Below are positions 9,024-19,100 of a DNA stretch of 64,000 nt, piece after piece. The translations under genes and the position numbers were made by a program. The stretch covers positions 62,001 through 126,000 of the forward strand of contig NZ_AQQP01000014.1 in the NCBI RefSeq assembly GCF_002210165.1, in the 5' to 3' direction. The DNA comes from Phaeobacter sp. 22II1-1F12B (GTDB taxonomy: Bacteria; Pseudomonadota; Alphaproteobacteria; Rhodobacterales; Rhodobacteraceae). The notes under the pieces are model-generated. The model did not search any database and was not told where the DNA came from. It saw only the letters and a list, made by a program, of their open reading frames with translations. Within the stretch, counting starts at the first letter, position 1. Each line of letters starts with the position of its first letter.

Positions 9024-9890
9024 ATGGCCACCCAGCATTCGCGGTCCGCTGCGCGTATCATGATGGCTCCGGCGGTTATCCTGCTCTTGGGCTGGATGCT
9101 TGTACCGCTCCTCATGACACTGTGGTTCTCGTTCAAGAAGTACCTGCCGCTGCGCGGTGGCGATCTTGGATGGGTCGGGTTCGACAACTACGTCCGCTTT
9201 ATTTCCTCAAGCTCTTTCTGGCCCAGCGTTCAGGCAACCCTGATCATCGTTGGCGGCGTTCTGGCGATCACCATCATCTTTGGTGTGTTGCTGGCCATTC
9301 TTCTGAACCAGCCAATGTGGGGGCAGGGGGTCGTTCGTATTCTGGTCATCGCCCCGTTCTTCGTGATGCCGACCGTATCGGCGCTTGTCTGGAAGAACAT
9401 GTTCATGGATCCCGTGAACGGGCTTTTTGCCCATCTATGGAAATTCTTCGGGGCCGAGCCAATTTCGTGGCTGTCCGAAGCCTCGCTGCAATCCATCATC
9501 CTGATCGTAAGCTGGCAGTGGCTTCCCTTTGCGACGCTGATCCTGCTGACCGCGATACAGTCGCTCGACAGCGAACAGCTTGAAGCCGCCGAAATGGACG
9601 GGGCTTCGCCGCTCTCGCGTTTTGGCCATATCACCCTGCCGCACCTGTCGCGGGCGATCACCGTCGTCCTGCTGATCCAGACGATCTTTCTTCTGTCGAT
9701 CTTTGCCGAAATCTTTGTGACCACGCAGGGCGCGTTCGGCACCAAGACCCTGACTTACCTGATCTATCAGCGGGTTCTCGAAAGCCAGAACGTCGGGCTT
9801 GGCTCCGCCGGTGGCGTCTATGCCATCATCCTCGCCAATATCGTTGCGATCTTCCTGATGCGCATCGTCGGCAAGAACCTGGACGCATGA
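9024..9890 (+). CDS. smoF: Sorbitol/mannitol ABC transporter permease
   Basis: A 288-residue MalF-type inner-membrane permease. GGAGG precedes the ATG by 6 bases. Six hydrophobic segments are apparent, beginning MMAPAVILLLGWMLVPLLM at residues 13-31. The cytoplasmic EAA loop reads EAAEMDGASPLSRFGHITLPHL, which docks onto the SmoK ATPase. The next permease begins 10 bp after its stop. Confidence 0.9.
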   Translation: MATQHSRSAARIMMAPAVILLLGWMLVPLLMTLWFSFKKYLPLRGGDLGWVGFDNYVRFISSSSFWPSVQATLIIVGGVLAITIIFGVLLAILLNQPMWGQGVVRILVIAPFFVMPTVSALVWKNMFMDPVNGLFAHLWKFFGAEPISWLSEASLQSIILIVSWQWLPFATLILLTAIQSLDSEQLEAAEMDGASPLSRFGHITLPHLSRAITVVLLIQTIFLLSIFAEIFVTTQGAFGTKTLTYLIYQRVLESQNVGLGSAGGVYAIILANIVAIFLMRIVGKNLDA

Positions 9891-9900
9891 GGAGGCTGGA

Positions 9901-10731
9901 ATGGCACGCGCAGTAACACCGCAACGCAAGGCCCTGAACACCGCCATTGCATGGGGGATCGGTCTGCTGATCTTCTTTCCGATCCTCTGGACGATCCTGA
10001 CCAGCTTCAAAACCGAGGCGCAGGCCATCAGCGACCCGCCGGTTTTCCTGTTCTTCGACTGGACGCTGGAAAACTACTCGGTCGTGCAGGAACGCTCGGA
10101 CTACATGCGCTTCCTCTGGAATTCCGTGATCATCGCGGGCGGATCGACGATCCTTGGCATCATCATCGCGATCCCTGCCGCATGGTCGATGGCCTTTGTG
10201 CCCTCCAAGCGGACCAAGGACATCCTTCTCTGGATGCTGTCGACCAAAATGCTGCCCGCAGTTGGGGTTCTGTACCCGATCTACCTGATCTTTATCCGGA
10301 TGGGCATTCTGGATACGCGGCTGGGGCTTGTCGTGGTGCTCATGCTGATCAACCTGCCGATCATCGTCTGGATGCTATACACGTATTTCCGCGAAATCCC
10401 CGGCGAGATACTTGAGGCCGCGCGGATGGACGGCGCTTCGCTCAAGGAGGAAATCCTCTACGTGCTGACGCCGATGGCAATGCCGGGCATCGCTTCTACC
10501 CTGCTGCTAAACATCATCCTGGCTTGGAACGAAGCTTTCTGGACGCTGAACCTGACGGCGGCCAAAGCGGCCCCGCTGACGGCTTTCATCGCCAGCTATT
10601 CCAGCCCCGAAGGGCTGTTCTACGCGAAACTGTCGGCGGCTTCGACGATGGCAATCGCACCAATTCTTATCCTCGGATGGTTCAGCCAGAAGCAACTTGT
10701 AAGCGGCCTGACGTTTGGCGCTGTGAAATAA
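9901..10731 (+). CDS. smoG: Sorbitol/mannitol ABC transporter permease
   Basis: A 276-residue MalG-type permease. Its EAA loop [20 protein letters not shown] lies near residue 175. The N-terminal helix ([20 protein letters not shown]) is followed by the usual periplasmic segment and four or five further helices. GAGGAGG upstream of the ATG overlaps the end of smoF. Pairs with SmoF to form the channel. Confidence 0.9.
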   Translation: MARAVTPQRKALNTAIAWGIGLLIFFPILWTILTSFKTEAQAISDPPVFLFFDWTLENYSVVQERSDYMRFLWNSVIIAGGSTILGIIIAIPAAWSMAFVPSKRTKDILLWMLSTKMLPAVGVLYPIYLIFIRMGILDTRLGLVVVLMLINLPIIVWMLYTYFREIPGEILEAARMDGASLKEEILYVLTPMAMPGIASTLLLNIILAWNEAFWTLNLTAAKAAPLTAFIASYSSPEGLFYAKLSAASTMAIAPILILGWFSQKQLVSGLTFGAVK

Positions 10732-10742
10732 GGAACGGGACT

Positions 10743-11747
10743 GTGGGACAAATAAAGCTTGAATCCGTCACCAAAAGTTTTGGTCCGGTCGAAGTCATTC
10801 CGCCACTGGATCTGACCATTGAAGACGGTGAATTCACCGTTTTCGTCGGCCCCTCGGGTTGCGGTAAATCTACGCTTCTGCGCCTGATCGCCGGTCTTGA
10901 GGATATCACCTCGGGCAAGATCAGTATCGACGGGCAGGATGCAACACATGTGCCCCCCGCCAAGCGAGGTCTGGCCATGGTGTTCCAGTCCTATGCGCTT
11001 TACCCGCATATGTCGGTGCGCAAGAACATCGCCTTTCCGATGAAGATGGCAGGCGTGCCGGTCGACGAACAGAACCGGCGCATCGAAAGCGCGGCCGCCG
11101 CGCTGAACCTGACCGATTATCTCGACCGCCGCCCGGGCCAGTTGTCTGGCGGGCAGCGCCAGCGTGTGGCCATCGGTCGTGCCATTGTCCGTGAACCCGG
11201 CGCGTTCCTTTTCGACGAACCGCTATCGAACCTCGATGCGGCCCTGCGCGTGGGTATGCGGCTTGAGATTTCCGAGCTGCACAAGCGTCTCAAGACGACC
11301 ATGATCTACGTCACCCACGATCAGGTCGAAGCGATGACGATGGCCGACAAGATCGTGGTGCTTCAGGCCGGTGTGATCGAACAGGTGGGCAGCCCGCTGG
11401 AACTCTACCGCGCGCCCCGAAACGTATTCGTCGCCGGTTTCATCGGCTCGCCAAAGATGAACCTGCTGACCGGGCCCGAGGCCGCCAAGCACAACGCTCA
11501 TACCATCGGGACCCGGCCCGAACATATCGCGATTTCGCAGACCGAAGGAACGTGGTCAGGTACGATTGGCGTTTCCGAGCATCTTGGATCGGATACCTTC
11601 TTTCACGTCAAATGCGACGCCTTCGAAGACCCGCTGACCGTGCGGGCCGGGGGCGAAGTCGCGCTCAAATACGGTGACAAGGTTTTCCTGACGCCGGATC
11701 TGACGCAGCTTCACCGCTTTGATGCTCAGGGCCTGAGGATCGCGTGA
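10743..11747 (+). CDS. smoK: Sorbitol/mannitol ABC transporter ATP-binding protein
   Basis: A 334-residue MalK/UgpC-type ATPase. The start is a GTG at 10743, with AAGGA about 8 bases upstream and 11 bp after the smoG stop; an in-frame extension upstream overlaps smoG and has no family similarity. Walker [10 protein letters not shown] (about 36-44), signature [14 protein letters not shown], Walker [12 protein letters not shown] and switch [18 protein letters not shown] are intact. The C-terminal domain keeps the TGPEAAKHN...GTRPEHIAI pattern of MalK-like regulatory domains. The stop overlaps the smoS start (GTGA). Confidence 0.9.
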   Translation: MGQIKLESVTKSFGPVEVIPPLDLTIEDGEFTVFVGPSGCGKSTLLRLIAGLEDITSGKISIDGQDATHVPPAKRGLAMVFQSYALYPHMSVRKNIAFPMKMAGVPVDEQNRRIESAAAALNLTDYLDRRPGQLSGGQRQRVAIGRAIVREPGAFLFDEPLSNLDAALRVGMRLEISELHKRLKTTMIYVTHDQVEAMTMADKIVVLQAGVIEQVGSPLELYRAPRNVFVAGFIGSPKMNLLTGPEAAKHNAHTIGTRPEHIAISQTEGTWSGTIGVSEHLGSDTFFHVKCDAFEDPLTVRAGGEVALKYGDKVFLTPDLTQLHRFDAQGLRIA

Positions 11748-12517
11748 CCCGGCTTTCGGGAAAGACGGCCCTGATCACGGGCGCGGCGCGCGGCATCGGG
11801 CGCGCTTTCGCACAGGCTTATGTCGGCGAAGGCGCAAAGGTCGCGATCGCCGATATCGATATCGACCGCGCGAGAGAGGCAGCAACCGCGCTGGGCAAAG
11901 GGGCGATGGCGGTCGAGTTGGACGTAAGCGACCAGTCCAGTATTGAAGAGGCCGTGGAGGCCACAATTGCTGGTTTCGGTCACATCGACATCCTGATCAA
12001 CAACGCGGCGATCTTTACCGCCGCTCCAATTGTCGACATCACCCGCGCCGATTTCGACCGCGTGTTTCAGATCAACGTGGCCGGGACGCTCTTTATGTTG
12101 CAGGCGGTAGCGCGGCACATGATCGAGCGCGGGCAGGGCGGAAAGATCATCAATATGGCCAGCCAGGCCGGTCGCCGGGGTGAACCATTGGTCGCGGTGT
12201 ATTGCGCCAGCAAGGCTGCCGTTATCAGCCTGACGCAATCCGCAGGGCTGGACCTGATCCGCCACGGGATCAACGTCAACGCGATTTCGCCGGGTGTTGT
12301 CGATGGGGAACACTGGGACGGCGTGGATACCTTTTTCGCGAAATACGAAGGCAAGGCGCCGGGGCAGAAAAAGAAGGAAGTGGGCGAGGCAGTTCCCTTC
12401 GGTCGTATGGGAACGGCCGAAGATCTGACTGGCATGGCGGTTTTCCTTGCCAGTGAGGAAGCCCGTTATGTCGTCGCCCAAACCTACAATGTGGACGGCG
12501 GTCAGTGGATGAGCTGA
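11744..12517 (+). CDS. smoS: Sorbitol (L-iditol/glucitol) 2-dehydrogenase, SDR family
   Basis: A 257-residue classical short-chain dehydrogenase. NAD-binding TGAARGIG (residues 12-19), NNAA, the catalytic Ser in INMASQAG and the catalytic pair YCASK are intact. It begins at a GTG that overlaps the smoK stop by 4 bp. In the homologous Rhodobacter operon this enzyme oxidises D-glucitol to D-fructose (and galactitol to tagatose). Cytoplasmic. The fructose can be phosphorylated by the PfkB kinase three genes on. Confidence 0.9.
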   Translation: MTRLSGKTALITGAARGIGRAFAQAYVGEGAKVAIADIDIDRAREAATALGKGAMAVELDVSDQSSIEEAVEATIAGFGHIDILINNAAIFTAAPIVDITRADFDRVFQINVAGTLFMLQAVARHMIERGQGGKIINMASQAGRRGEPLVAVYCASKAAVISLTQSAGLDLIRHGINVNAISPGVVDGEHWDGVDTFFAKYEGKAPGQKKKEVGEAVPFGRMGTAEDLTGMAVFLASEEARYVVAQTYNVDGGQWMS

Positions 12518-12542
12518 CGGGCCAGTTGCAGGAAACAGGATT

Positions 12543-14012
12543 ATGAAACTCTCAGATGCAACACTCGGGGAACTGCCGGACGATGTCCGTCGCCCGACCT
12601 ATGACCGAAAGGCGCTGAAACCCGGTATCGTGCATATCGGGCTGGGCAACTTTCACCGCGCGCATCAGGCGTGGTATCTGCACCGGCTGATGCAGCAGGG
12701 GTTGGCTCTGGACTGGGCGATCATCGGCGCCGGGGTCCGGTCTTACGATATCAACATGCGTGAAAAGCTGCTTGCGCAGGATTGCCTGACCACGCTGATC
12801 GAACTGGACCCGTCAGGTACCTCGGCCGAAGTGACGGGACCGATGATCGACTACCTGCCCATCGAAGAAGGCAACGGTCCGCTGGTCAAGACGATGGCTG
12901 ACCCGTCGATCCGCATTGTCGCGCTGACGGTGACAGAGGGCGGGTATTACACCGACTCGGCGACGGGAAAACTGGATGTGAACCATCCGGATATCCAGCA
13001 TGACATTTCCAATCCCGACGCGCCGCGAAGTGTCTTTGGCGCGATTGTCGCCGCCTTAAGGCTCCGCCGCGACGCAGGGGGCTTGCCGTTCACGGTACAA
13101 AGCTGCGACAACCTGCAAGGAAATGGGACGATCACCAGAAACGCGGTGGTAACGCTTGCCCGGGAAATTGACGCCGGGCTGGCGGACTGGATCGACGAAA
13201 AAGGGGCATTCCCCAATTCCATGGTCGATTGCATCGTTCCGGCGACCGGCCCTGATGAGATCGCTCTGGTAAGCAATTTGGGGATCGAAGACGCCGTGCC
13301 GGTGACCCATGAGAACTTCCGCCAGTGGGTGATCGAAGATGACTTTTGCGCGGGGCGTCCGGACTGGGACAAGGTCGGCGCAACCTTTACGAATGCGGTG
13401 CACGATTACGAGACGATGAAAATCCGTATTCTGAATGCCGGTCATCAGGTTATCGCGAACGCGGGTGAATTGCTTTCGGTTGCGACCATCGCAGAGTGCA
13501 TGGCGCATCCGGCCATCAGGTCACTTTTTGCAAAGGTCGAAAGCGAAGAGATCGCTCCTTACGTTAAACCGGTTCCGGGTATGACTCCTTCCGCTTATGT
13601 CGATCTGATTGAAACCCGGTTTGCCAACCCGGCCATCCATGACACCACAAGGCGCGTCGCTTTCGACGGGTCTTCCCGGCACATGGGGTTTGTGCTTCCG
13701 ATCCTGCGTGATGCGCTTGCTGCAGGTGGTCCGATCAGCGGACTCAGCCTTGTCGAGGCGCTCTGGGCAAGGATGTGTGCCGGCGCGCGAGAAGACGGAA
13801 CATCGATTGCGCCGAACGACCCGCAGTGGGAGGCACTTTCCGCGATGGCACTGAAGGCTCGGGAAAACCCCGGATGCTGGATTGGTCAGGCGAAAATCTA
13901 TGGCGATCTGGCGAAAGATGCTCGGTTCTCGGCGGAATTTACCAAATGGCTGACCCTGATCTGGTCGCAAGGTACTGTTGCGGCAATCGACGCCTATGTT
14001 TCTGGTACCTGA
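12543..14012 (+). CDS. mtlK: Mannitol 2-dehydrogenase, polyol-specific long-chain dehydrogenase
   Basis: A 489-residue NAD-dependent polyol dehydrogenase of the mannitol dehydrogenase family. The N-terminal Rossmann part reads VHIGLGNFHRAHQAWYLHRL (about residues 32-51); the catalytic-domain landmark KIRILNAGHQVIANAGEL has the conserved Lys-Asn-His triad region. It oxidises D-mannitol (also D-arabitol in relatives) to the ketose without cofactor metal. It follows smoS by 25 bp and matches mtlK of the known Rhodobacter operon. Confidence 0.9.
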   Translation: MKLSDATLGELPDDVRRPTYDRKALKPGIVHIGLGNFHRAHQAWYLHRLMQQGLALDWAIIGAGVRSYDINMREKLLAQDCLTTLIELDPSGTSAEVTGPMIDYLPIEEGNGPLVKTMADPSIRIVALTVTEGGYYTDSATGKLDVNHPDIQHDISNPDAPRSVFGAIVAALRLRRDAGGLPFTVQSCDNLQGNGTITRNAVVTLAREIDAGLADWIDEKGAFPNSMVDCIVPATGPDEIALVSNLGIEDAVPVTHENFRQWVIEDDFCAGRPDWDKVGATFTNAVHDYETMKIRILNAGHQVIANAGELLSVATIAECMAHPAIRSLFAKVESEEIAPYVKPVPGMTPSAYVDLIETRFANPAIHDTTRRVAFDGSSRHMGFVLPILRDALAAGGPISGLSLVEALWARMCAGAREDGTSIAPNDPQWEALSAMALKARENPGCWIGQAKIYGDLAKDARFSAEFTKWLTLIWSQGTVAAIDAYVSGT

Positions 14013-14081
14013 ACCGGGCTAAGCCGCCCAGAGCTAAAGTGTTTTGCCCTTTGAGAGGGTATTTTCTGCCGAGGAAGCAAG

Positions 14082-15020
14082 ATGATCCTGTGTTGCGGTG
14101 AAGCACTCATCGACATGATCCCGGAACAACTGGGTGACGGCCGGACCGGCTTTGTACCCCATGCAGGCGGCGCGATCTTCAACACCGCCATTGCGCTTGG
14201 ACGACTTGGCACCAACGCCGGGATGGTGACAGGCCTCTCGACGGATCTGTTTGGCCAGCAACTGTTGACCGAATTGCAGGCAAGCAAGGTGGATACCTCC
14301 ACCGTTGTCAGGACGGAGCGGAATACGACGCTGGCCTTCGTTCATCTGTCCGATGGGCAGGCAACCTACGATTTCTTTGACGAAAATTCCGCGGGGCGCA
14401 TGTTGCGGGCAGAAGATCTTCCTGAAATCCCTGCCGACGTAGCGGCCATGTATTTCGGCGGTATCAGCCTTGCCTGCGAACCCTGCGCCGACACTTATGC
14501 GGATCTCTTGCTTCGCAAAGCGCCTGACTGCGCGATCGTCTTGGACCCGAACATCCGGCCCGCCTTTATTCAGGACCAAGCCCGCTATCGCGTCCGAATG
14601 GCCAAGATAATTGCGCACTGCGAAATCGTGAAAGTGTCGGACGATGATCTTGAATGGATGACGGGAGCCACGGGGGCCAAGCTTCGTGATCAGGCGGATC
14701 AGATGCTGGCGCAGGGCGTTTCTCTCGTTGTCGTGACACAGGGGGCCAAAGGGGCGATCGCATATCATGCCGAAGGTTTCGAGGTTTCGGTGCCTGCGAC
14801 ACAGGTTAGAGCCGTGGATACGGTTGGGGCAGGCGATACATTCAACGCCGGGCTGATGGCCCACCTAAGCGATGGCGGTGATCTGTCGAAAGAGGGCATT
14901 CGCGCCTTGACGCCAGACAAGGTTCGGGCAGCGCTTCAATTCGGCGCAAAAGTGGCTGCCGTTACCGTTTCAAGGGCCGGTGCCAATCCGCCATGGGCAT
15001 CGGAGCTTTCGGACACCTGA
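14082..15020 (+). CDS. PfkB-family sugar kinase, probably fructokinase
   Basis: A 312-residue ribokinase/PfkB-family kinase. It opens with MILCCGEALIDMIP, has the substrate-side Gly-Gly pair near HAGGAIFNTA, and the C-terminal ATP/catalytic motif AVDTVGAGDTFNAG with the base Asp (about residue 251). GAGGAAGC precedes the ATG. As the last gene of the polyol operon it would convert fructose formed by SmoS and MtlK to fructose 6-phosphate. The gap to mtlK (69 bp) carries only a weak hairpin, so co-transcription is likely. Confidence 0.85.
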   Translation: MILCCGEALIDMIPEQLGDGRTGFVPHAGGAIFNTAIALGRLGTNAGMVTGLSTDLFGQQLLTELQASKVDTSTVVRTERNTTLAFVHLSDGQATYDFFDENSAGRMLRAEDLPEIPADVAAMYFGGISLACEPCADTYADLLLRKAPDCAIVLDPNIRPAFIQDQARYRVRMAKIIAHCEIVKVSDDDLEWMTGATGAKLRDQADQMLAQGVSLVVVTQGAKGAIAYHAEGFEVSVPATQVRAVDTVGAGDTFNAGLMAHLSDGGDLSKEGIRALTPDKVRAALQFGAKVAAVTVSRAGANPPWASELSDT

Positions 15021-15141
15021 TATTAGGCATTACGCGGACAGTTCTGCTGGCTGAAAGATACGCACCTGCTTGCTGCACTGACTTTAGTTGAAACAGCCAA
15101 TGCGTCGAAAATCTGCGCAAAACCAATGTTGCGCGTCGTGA

Positions 15142-16044
15142 TCATTTTTCCGGTTTCAGACTTTCGACAGGTGCGCTCCGCACCTGTTCCGCAGCCCCAA
15201 GAAACTGGGAAATTTCCGGCACGCGGCGCCGATCCTGCCGGATAATGACGTTTTCAACGAAACCGATCTTGCCATGTCTCATCGTGATGCGCCGGTAGGC
15301 GATCCGGTGATCCGGCGGGCATTCGGATCCGGCGCAGAATGCGATCCCCAGCCCCTTGGCAACGGCCTCGCGCACCACTTCGGCGCCTTCGATTTCGATG
15401 ATCTGACGGGGTTCGATATTCTCCAGTGACAGGGCCCTTTCGATCAGCGCACGCGTGCGCGAACTCTTTTCCCGCATGACCAGAATACGCTGGGCCACCA
15501 TTTCGATCTGAAACCGGTTCTGCTTGGCCAGAGGGTCGTCGCTTGGCAGCGCGACCCACAATTCCTCGCGTTTGACGGGTTGCACATGCAGAGCGGTGCC
15601 AATCATCGGATCGACGGCAATGCCCACATCGGCCCGCATGTCCTGCACCGCTTCGACCACGCCTGCCACGCTGTCCTTTCGAATTGAAATTTGCAGGTCA
15701 GGCGATTCTTCCAGCATGAGGGAAACGATGTGAACGGCGAGCGATGGAGAGTCGCTCACAATCCTGAGGCGACCGTTCCCGGCGCTGGGCCGCCGTTGCA
15801 GCAATTCTTCAACCTCTTTGGCGGCAAACATTAATTTTTTGGTTACAGAGTAAAGCTCTTTCCCGGCGTCTGTCAGCACCAACCCCCGGCCAAGTTTTTC
15901 GAGCAACCGAAGCCCGTGACGCTGCTCAAGCGCTTTCAAATGCTGTGAAACCGTGGGCTGCGACACGCCCAGAACTTCCGAGGCCCGCCGAACGCTGCCT
16001 TCCTGGGCCACAAGGCTAAACGCCCGGATCTGCTGATAATTCAT
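15142..16044 (-). CDS. LysR-family transcriptional regulator
   Basis: A 300-residue LysR regulator, full length. Helix-turn-helix: GSVRRASEVLGVSQPTVSQHLKALE (residues 16-40). The effector domain includes LRIVSDSPSLAVHIVSLML and AVAKGLGIAFCAG. It is divergent from the large phosphoesterase gene (117 bp between starts) and convergent with the polyol kinase. Divergent LysR regulators usually control the neighbour. Its sequence faintly resembles regulators next to aminoethylphosphonate genes, which would fit a phosphoesterase target, but I hold that loosely. No clear inverted repeat was found in the shared upstream region. Confidence 0.85.
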   Translation of the reverse strand: MNYQQIRAFSLVAQEGSVRRASEVLGVSQPTVSQHLKALEQRHGLRLLEKLGRGLVLTDAGKELYSVTKKLMFAAKEVEELLQRRPSAGNGRLRIVSDSPSLAVHIVSLMLEESPDLQISIRKDSVAGVVEAVQDMRADVGIAVDPMIGTALHVQPVKREELWVALPSDDPLAKQNRFQIEMVAQRILVMREKSSRTRALIERALSLENIEPRQIIEIEGAEVVREAVAKGLGIAFCAGSECPPDHRIAYRRITMRHGKIGFVENVIIRQDRRRVPEISQFLGAAEQVRSAPVESLKPEK

Positions 16045-16161
16045 AGGTTCCCCCTAAGTTTTCGGGAAGAATAAACGATTTGATCGAAGCTTTTGTGACC
16101 GTCAAGCCAGTGGCAGATCTTTCTGCCGCGCTTTGCGCCGGCAAGTCATCAGGGGCTAGAC

Positions 16162-19100
16162 ATGACCACCGAACTCACCTCCCACGCCTTGGGTACGACC
16201 AGCGAATTTGGCATCGACGCGATTGCAGGCGTCGACGCCTCGGTTCTGGCGTTTGACAAACTGACATCCGACCGGTCCGTGCAAATCCTGCCAGACAGCG
16301 ACGAACCGATCCGCGAATACGCGGTGATCATGGATGTCTACCTGACGCCGCCGCCCAGCGGGTATCTCGGCCTGATCCAGACCGGGTCCGGCGATGCCGA
16401 TCTTTTCCTGAAAGGCTCGGGCGCGACGGCGGGTATTGGCATCAGCGGTCAGTACAGCGGTGAAATTCCCTATAACGAGTGGGTCCGGCTGGCCTTCAGC
16501 GTTCAGGTCGAAGGCACGAATACCATCATCAACACCTTTGCGAATGGCGTGCAAATCGGTTCGCTTAACATGGGCGAGACCGACCGCTGGACGATCGACC
16601 CGCTGCTCGGGCTGCGCCTCTTCACCGATAACGATGGCGAAACCTCGTCAGGCTTTGTCTCTTCCATCTTCCTGATGCAAGGCTCGCAGCAGGCAAGCGA
16701 TGTGGCCGAGGCGCTTGCTGCCATCCCGACACCCTCCGCAGACGGTTTCTTTCCGGCCGACCCGACGGGTTCGTCGGTTGAAATCAACTTTGCCAATGAG
16801 ACGATCAATACGAAATACGGCAGCGCCAGTGTCGTCCTCGAAGGGTCCGGTTACCGTACGGCCATCGCCTATGGTGACAGCACCATCGGCAACGCGGCCG
16901 AACTGGGGGTCCCGCTTCCCGGCGGCGATGCGGTGGTCCTGAACTACGCGGCCTTCGCATCTGACGAGGGGCTTCATATCGAACTGGCCGAGGGGGCGGG
17001 TGACTTGACCAGCTTTACCATGGTCTGGGATATCAATACCTCGGATACCGGGGGCTATCAGGCGCTGCTGCAACTTGGCGCGGATAACACCTCGGATGGC
17101 GAAATCTTCATCAACGGCAGCGGCGGTATCGGCATCAGCGGTAACTACACGGGCACAGTGCCCGCGAACGATTGGGCGCGCATCGCGATCTCGGTCTTCG
17201 ATAACGGCGATGGCACATCGACCCTGTCGAAATACATCGATGGCACGCTGGTCGGCACCCAGTCAGTCTCGACGGAGCGTTTCACCGTCGATGCGGCGAC
17301 TGGCTTCAAAATCCTGACCGACAATGATGGCGAAACGGCCAAGGGTTACCTTGCCCATTTCGGACTGCTCGATCGCGCACTGGGCGACAGTGAAATCGCC
17401 GCGCTTGGCGGCGTCACGCTCGAGGGCCCGTTCAACGGTGTTCTTGGGGCTGCGCAGTTTGGTTTCGACGGCTATGCGCCTTCCATCGAAAGCGGTTTCG
17501 GCAGCATCGAGCTGATCGACACAACGCCCGTCGATCCCGGCGGCCTGACCGTCAACGGTATCAAAGACATGCTTGTCGCAACCAGTGATGCCGCGCAGCA
17601 ATACGACCTGACCGAGGTCTTCGGTGCGGGCGCTACCGATTTCGCCGTCACGAACTCCAACGGCGACGCGGTCAATGCGACCATCCAGGACGGTATCCTG
17701 ACGCTCGCTTTCACGGAACTTGGCCTCTCCGATCTCACCGTCACCGCGCTCAACGCCGCCGGTCAGGAGGTCGAGGATAACATCCGCGTCCGCGTCGCGG
17801 GTGAGGGCGCCTACACCATCGCGATCCTACCGGATACGCAGGATTACACCTCCAACCCCGGGATCGAGCATATCTTTGGCGGAATGACCCAGTGGCTGGC
17901 GGACAACGCCGCAACCAAGGGCATCAATTTTGTCGCCAACGTGGGCGATGTCAGCCAGTGGTCCTCGACCAGCCAGTTCGATATCGCCAGCGCCGCCTAT
18001 GACATCCTGCGGCAGGCCGGTGTCAGCTTTTCGGTGGTGCAGGGCAACCACGACATCGTCAACAGCGCCGGTGACATCCGGAACACGTCGAACTTCAACA
18101 ACGCCTTCTCGATCTCTTACATGTCTGAAGACCCCAGCTTTGGCGGTGTCTACGACCAGGAACCGGATCGATACGACAACAACTATCATCTCTGGACAGC
18201 GGCTGACGGCACCGAATGGATCGCCATCAACCTCGAATTCGGACCGCGCGACGACGTGCTGCGCTGGGCCGATGACGTGCTGACGCAATATGGTGATCGC
18301 AAGGCGATGATCATGACCCACAGCTACAATAACTTCAACGGCCGCCACGATCCGCTGGGCGGGCCGCTCGAAGGCGAAGGCGCAGGTTACGATTACTGGC
18401 TCAGCGATGACCCACAGGGCACATGGGACGGCGAGGAAATCTGGCGCGACGTAATCTCTTCGCACGCCAACGTCGTCTTTGCCTTTGGCGGGCACATCTT
18501 TGGCGACGGGGCTGAGACGGTCGTTTCCTATAACGACTACGGCAACCCGGTGTACCAGTTCTTGTTGAACTACCAGAACGGCGTCGCGCTTGAGGCAACC
18601 AATGGTGGTAACGGCGGCAATGGCGCGGTCCGTCTGGTCACGGTCGACCCCGAAAACGATGCTTTCTACACCGAGACCTATTTCACCGAACTGGATGAAT
18701 ACCTCACCGGGTCGCGCGGATCGAGCGAGCAAAGCCGCGATGGTCTGACCGGCGACTATGTCGGCCATCAGGAAGAGTTCTACAATGTCGATCTGGGCGA
18801 ACGCAAAGCGCAGGTCGAGGCAGAGGCAGGGGCCGACAAGGTCGTCACAGCCCAAGCGGGCGATACCACGGCCAAGGTCAGCCTCAGCGCCGATGAAACG
18901 ACGAACCCGCAGGACGACGTCATCTCATACACCTGGACGGATGAAAGGGGCCAGGTCATCGCGACCGGCAAGAACGTCGAGGTCGATCTGCCCGGCGGTG
19001 TCAACGACCTAACGCTCACGGTCGAAACCGTCCAGGGCGTAGTACATTCGGATGATCTCCGCGTCATCGTCGCCACGGACAAGACCTATCTGGTCGAAAC

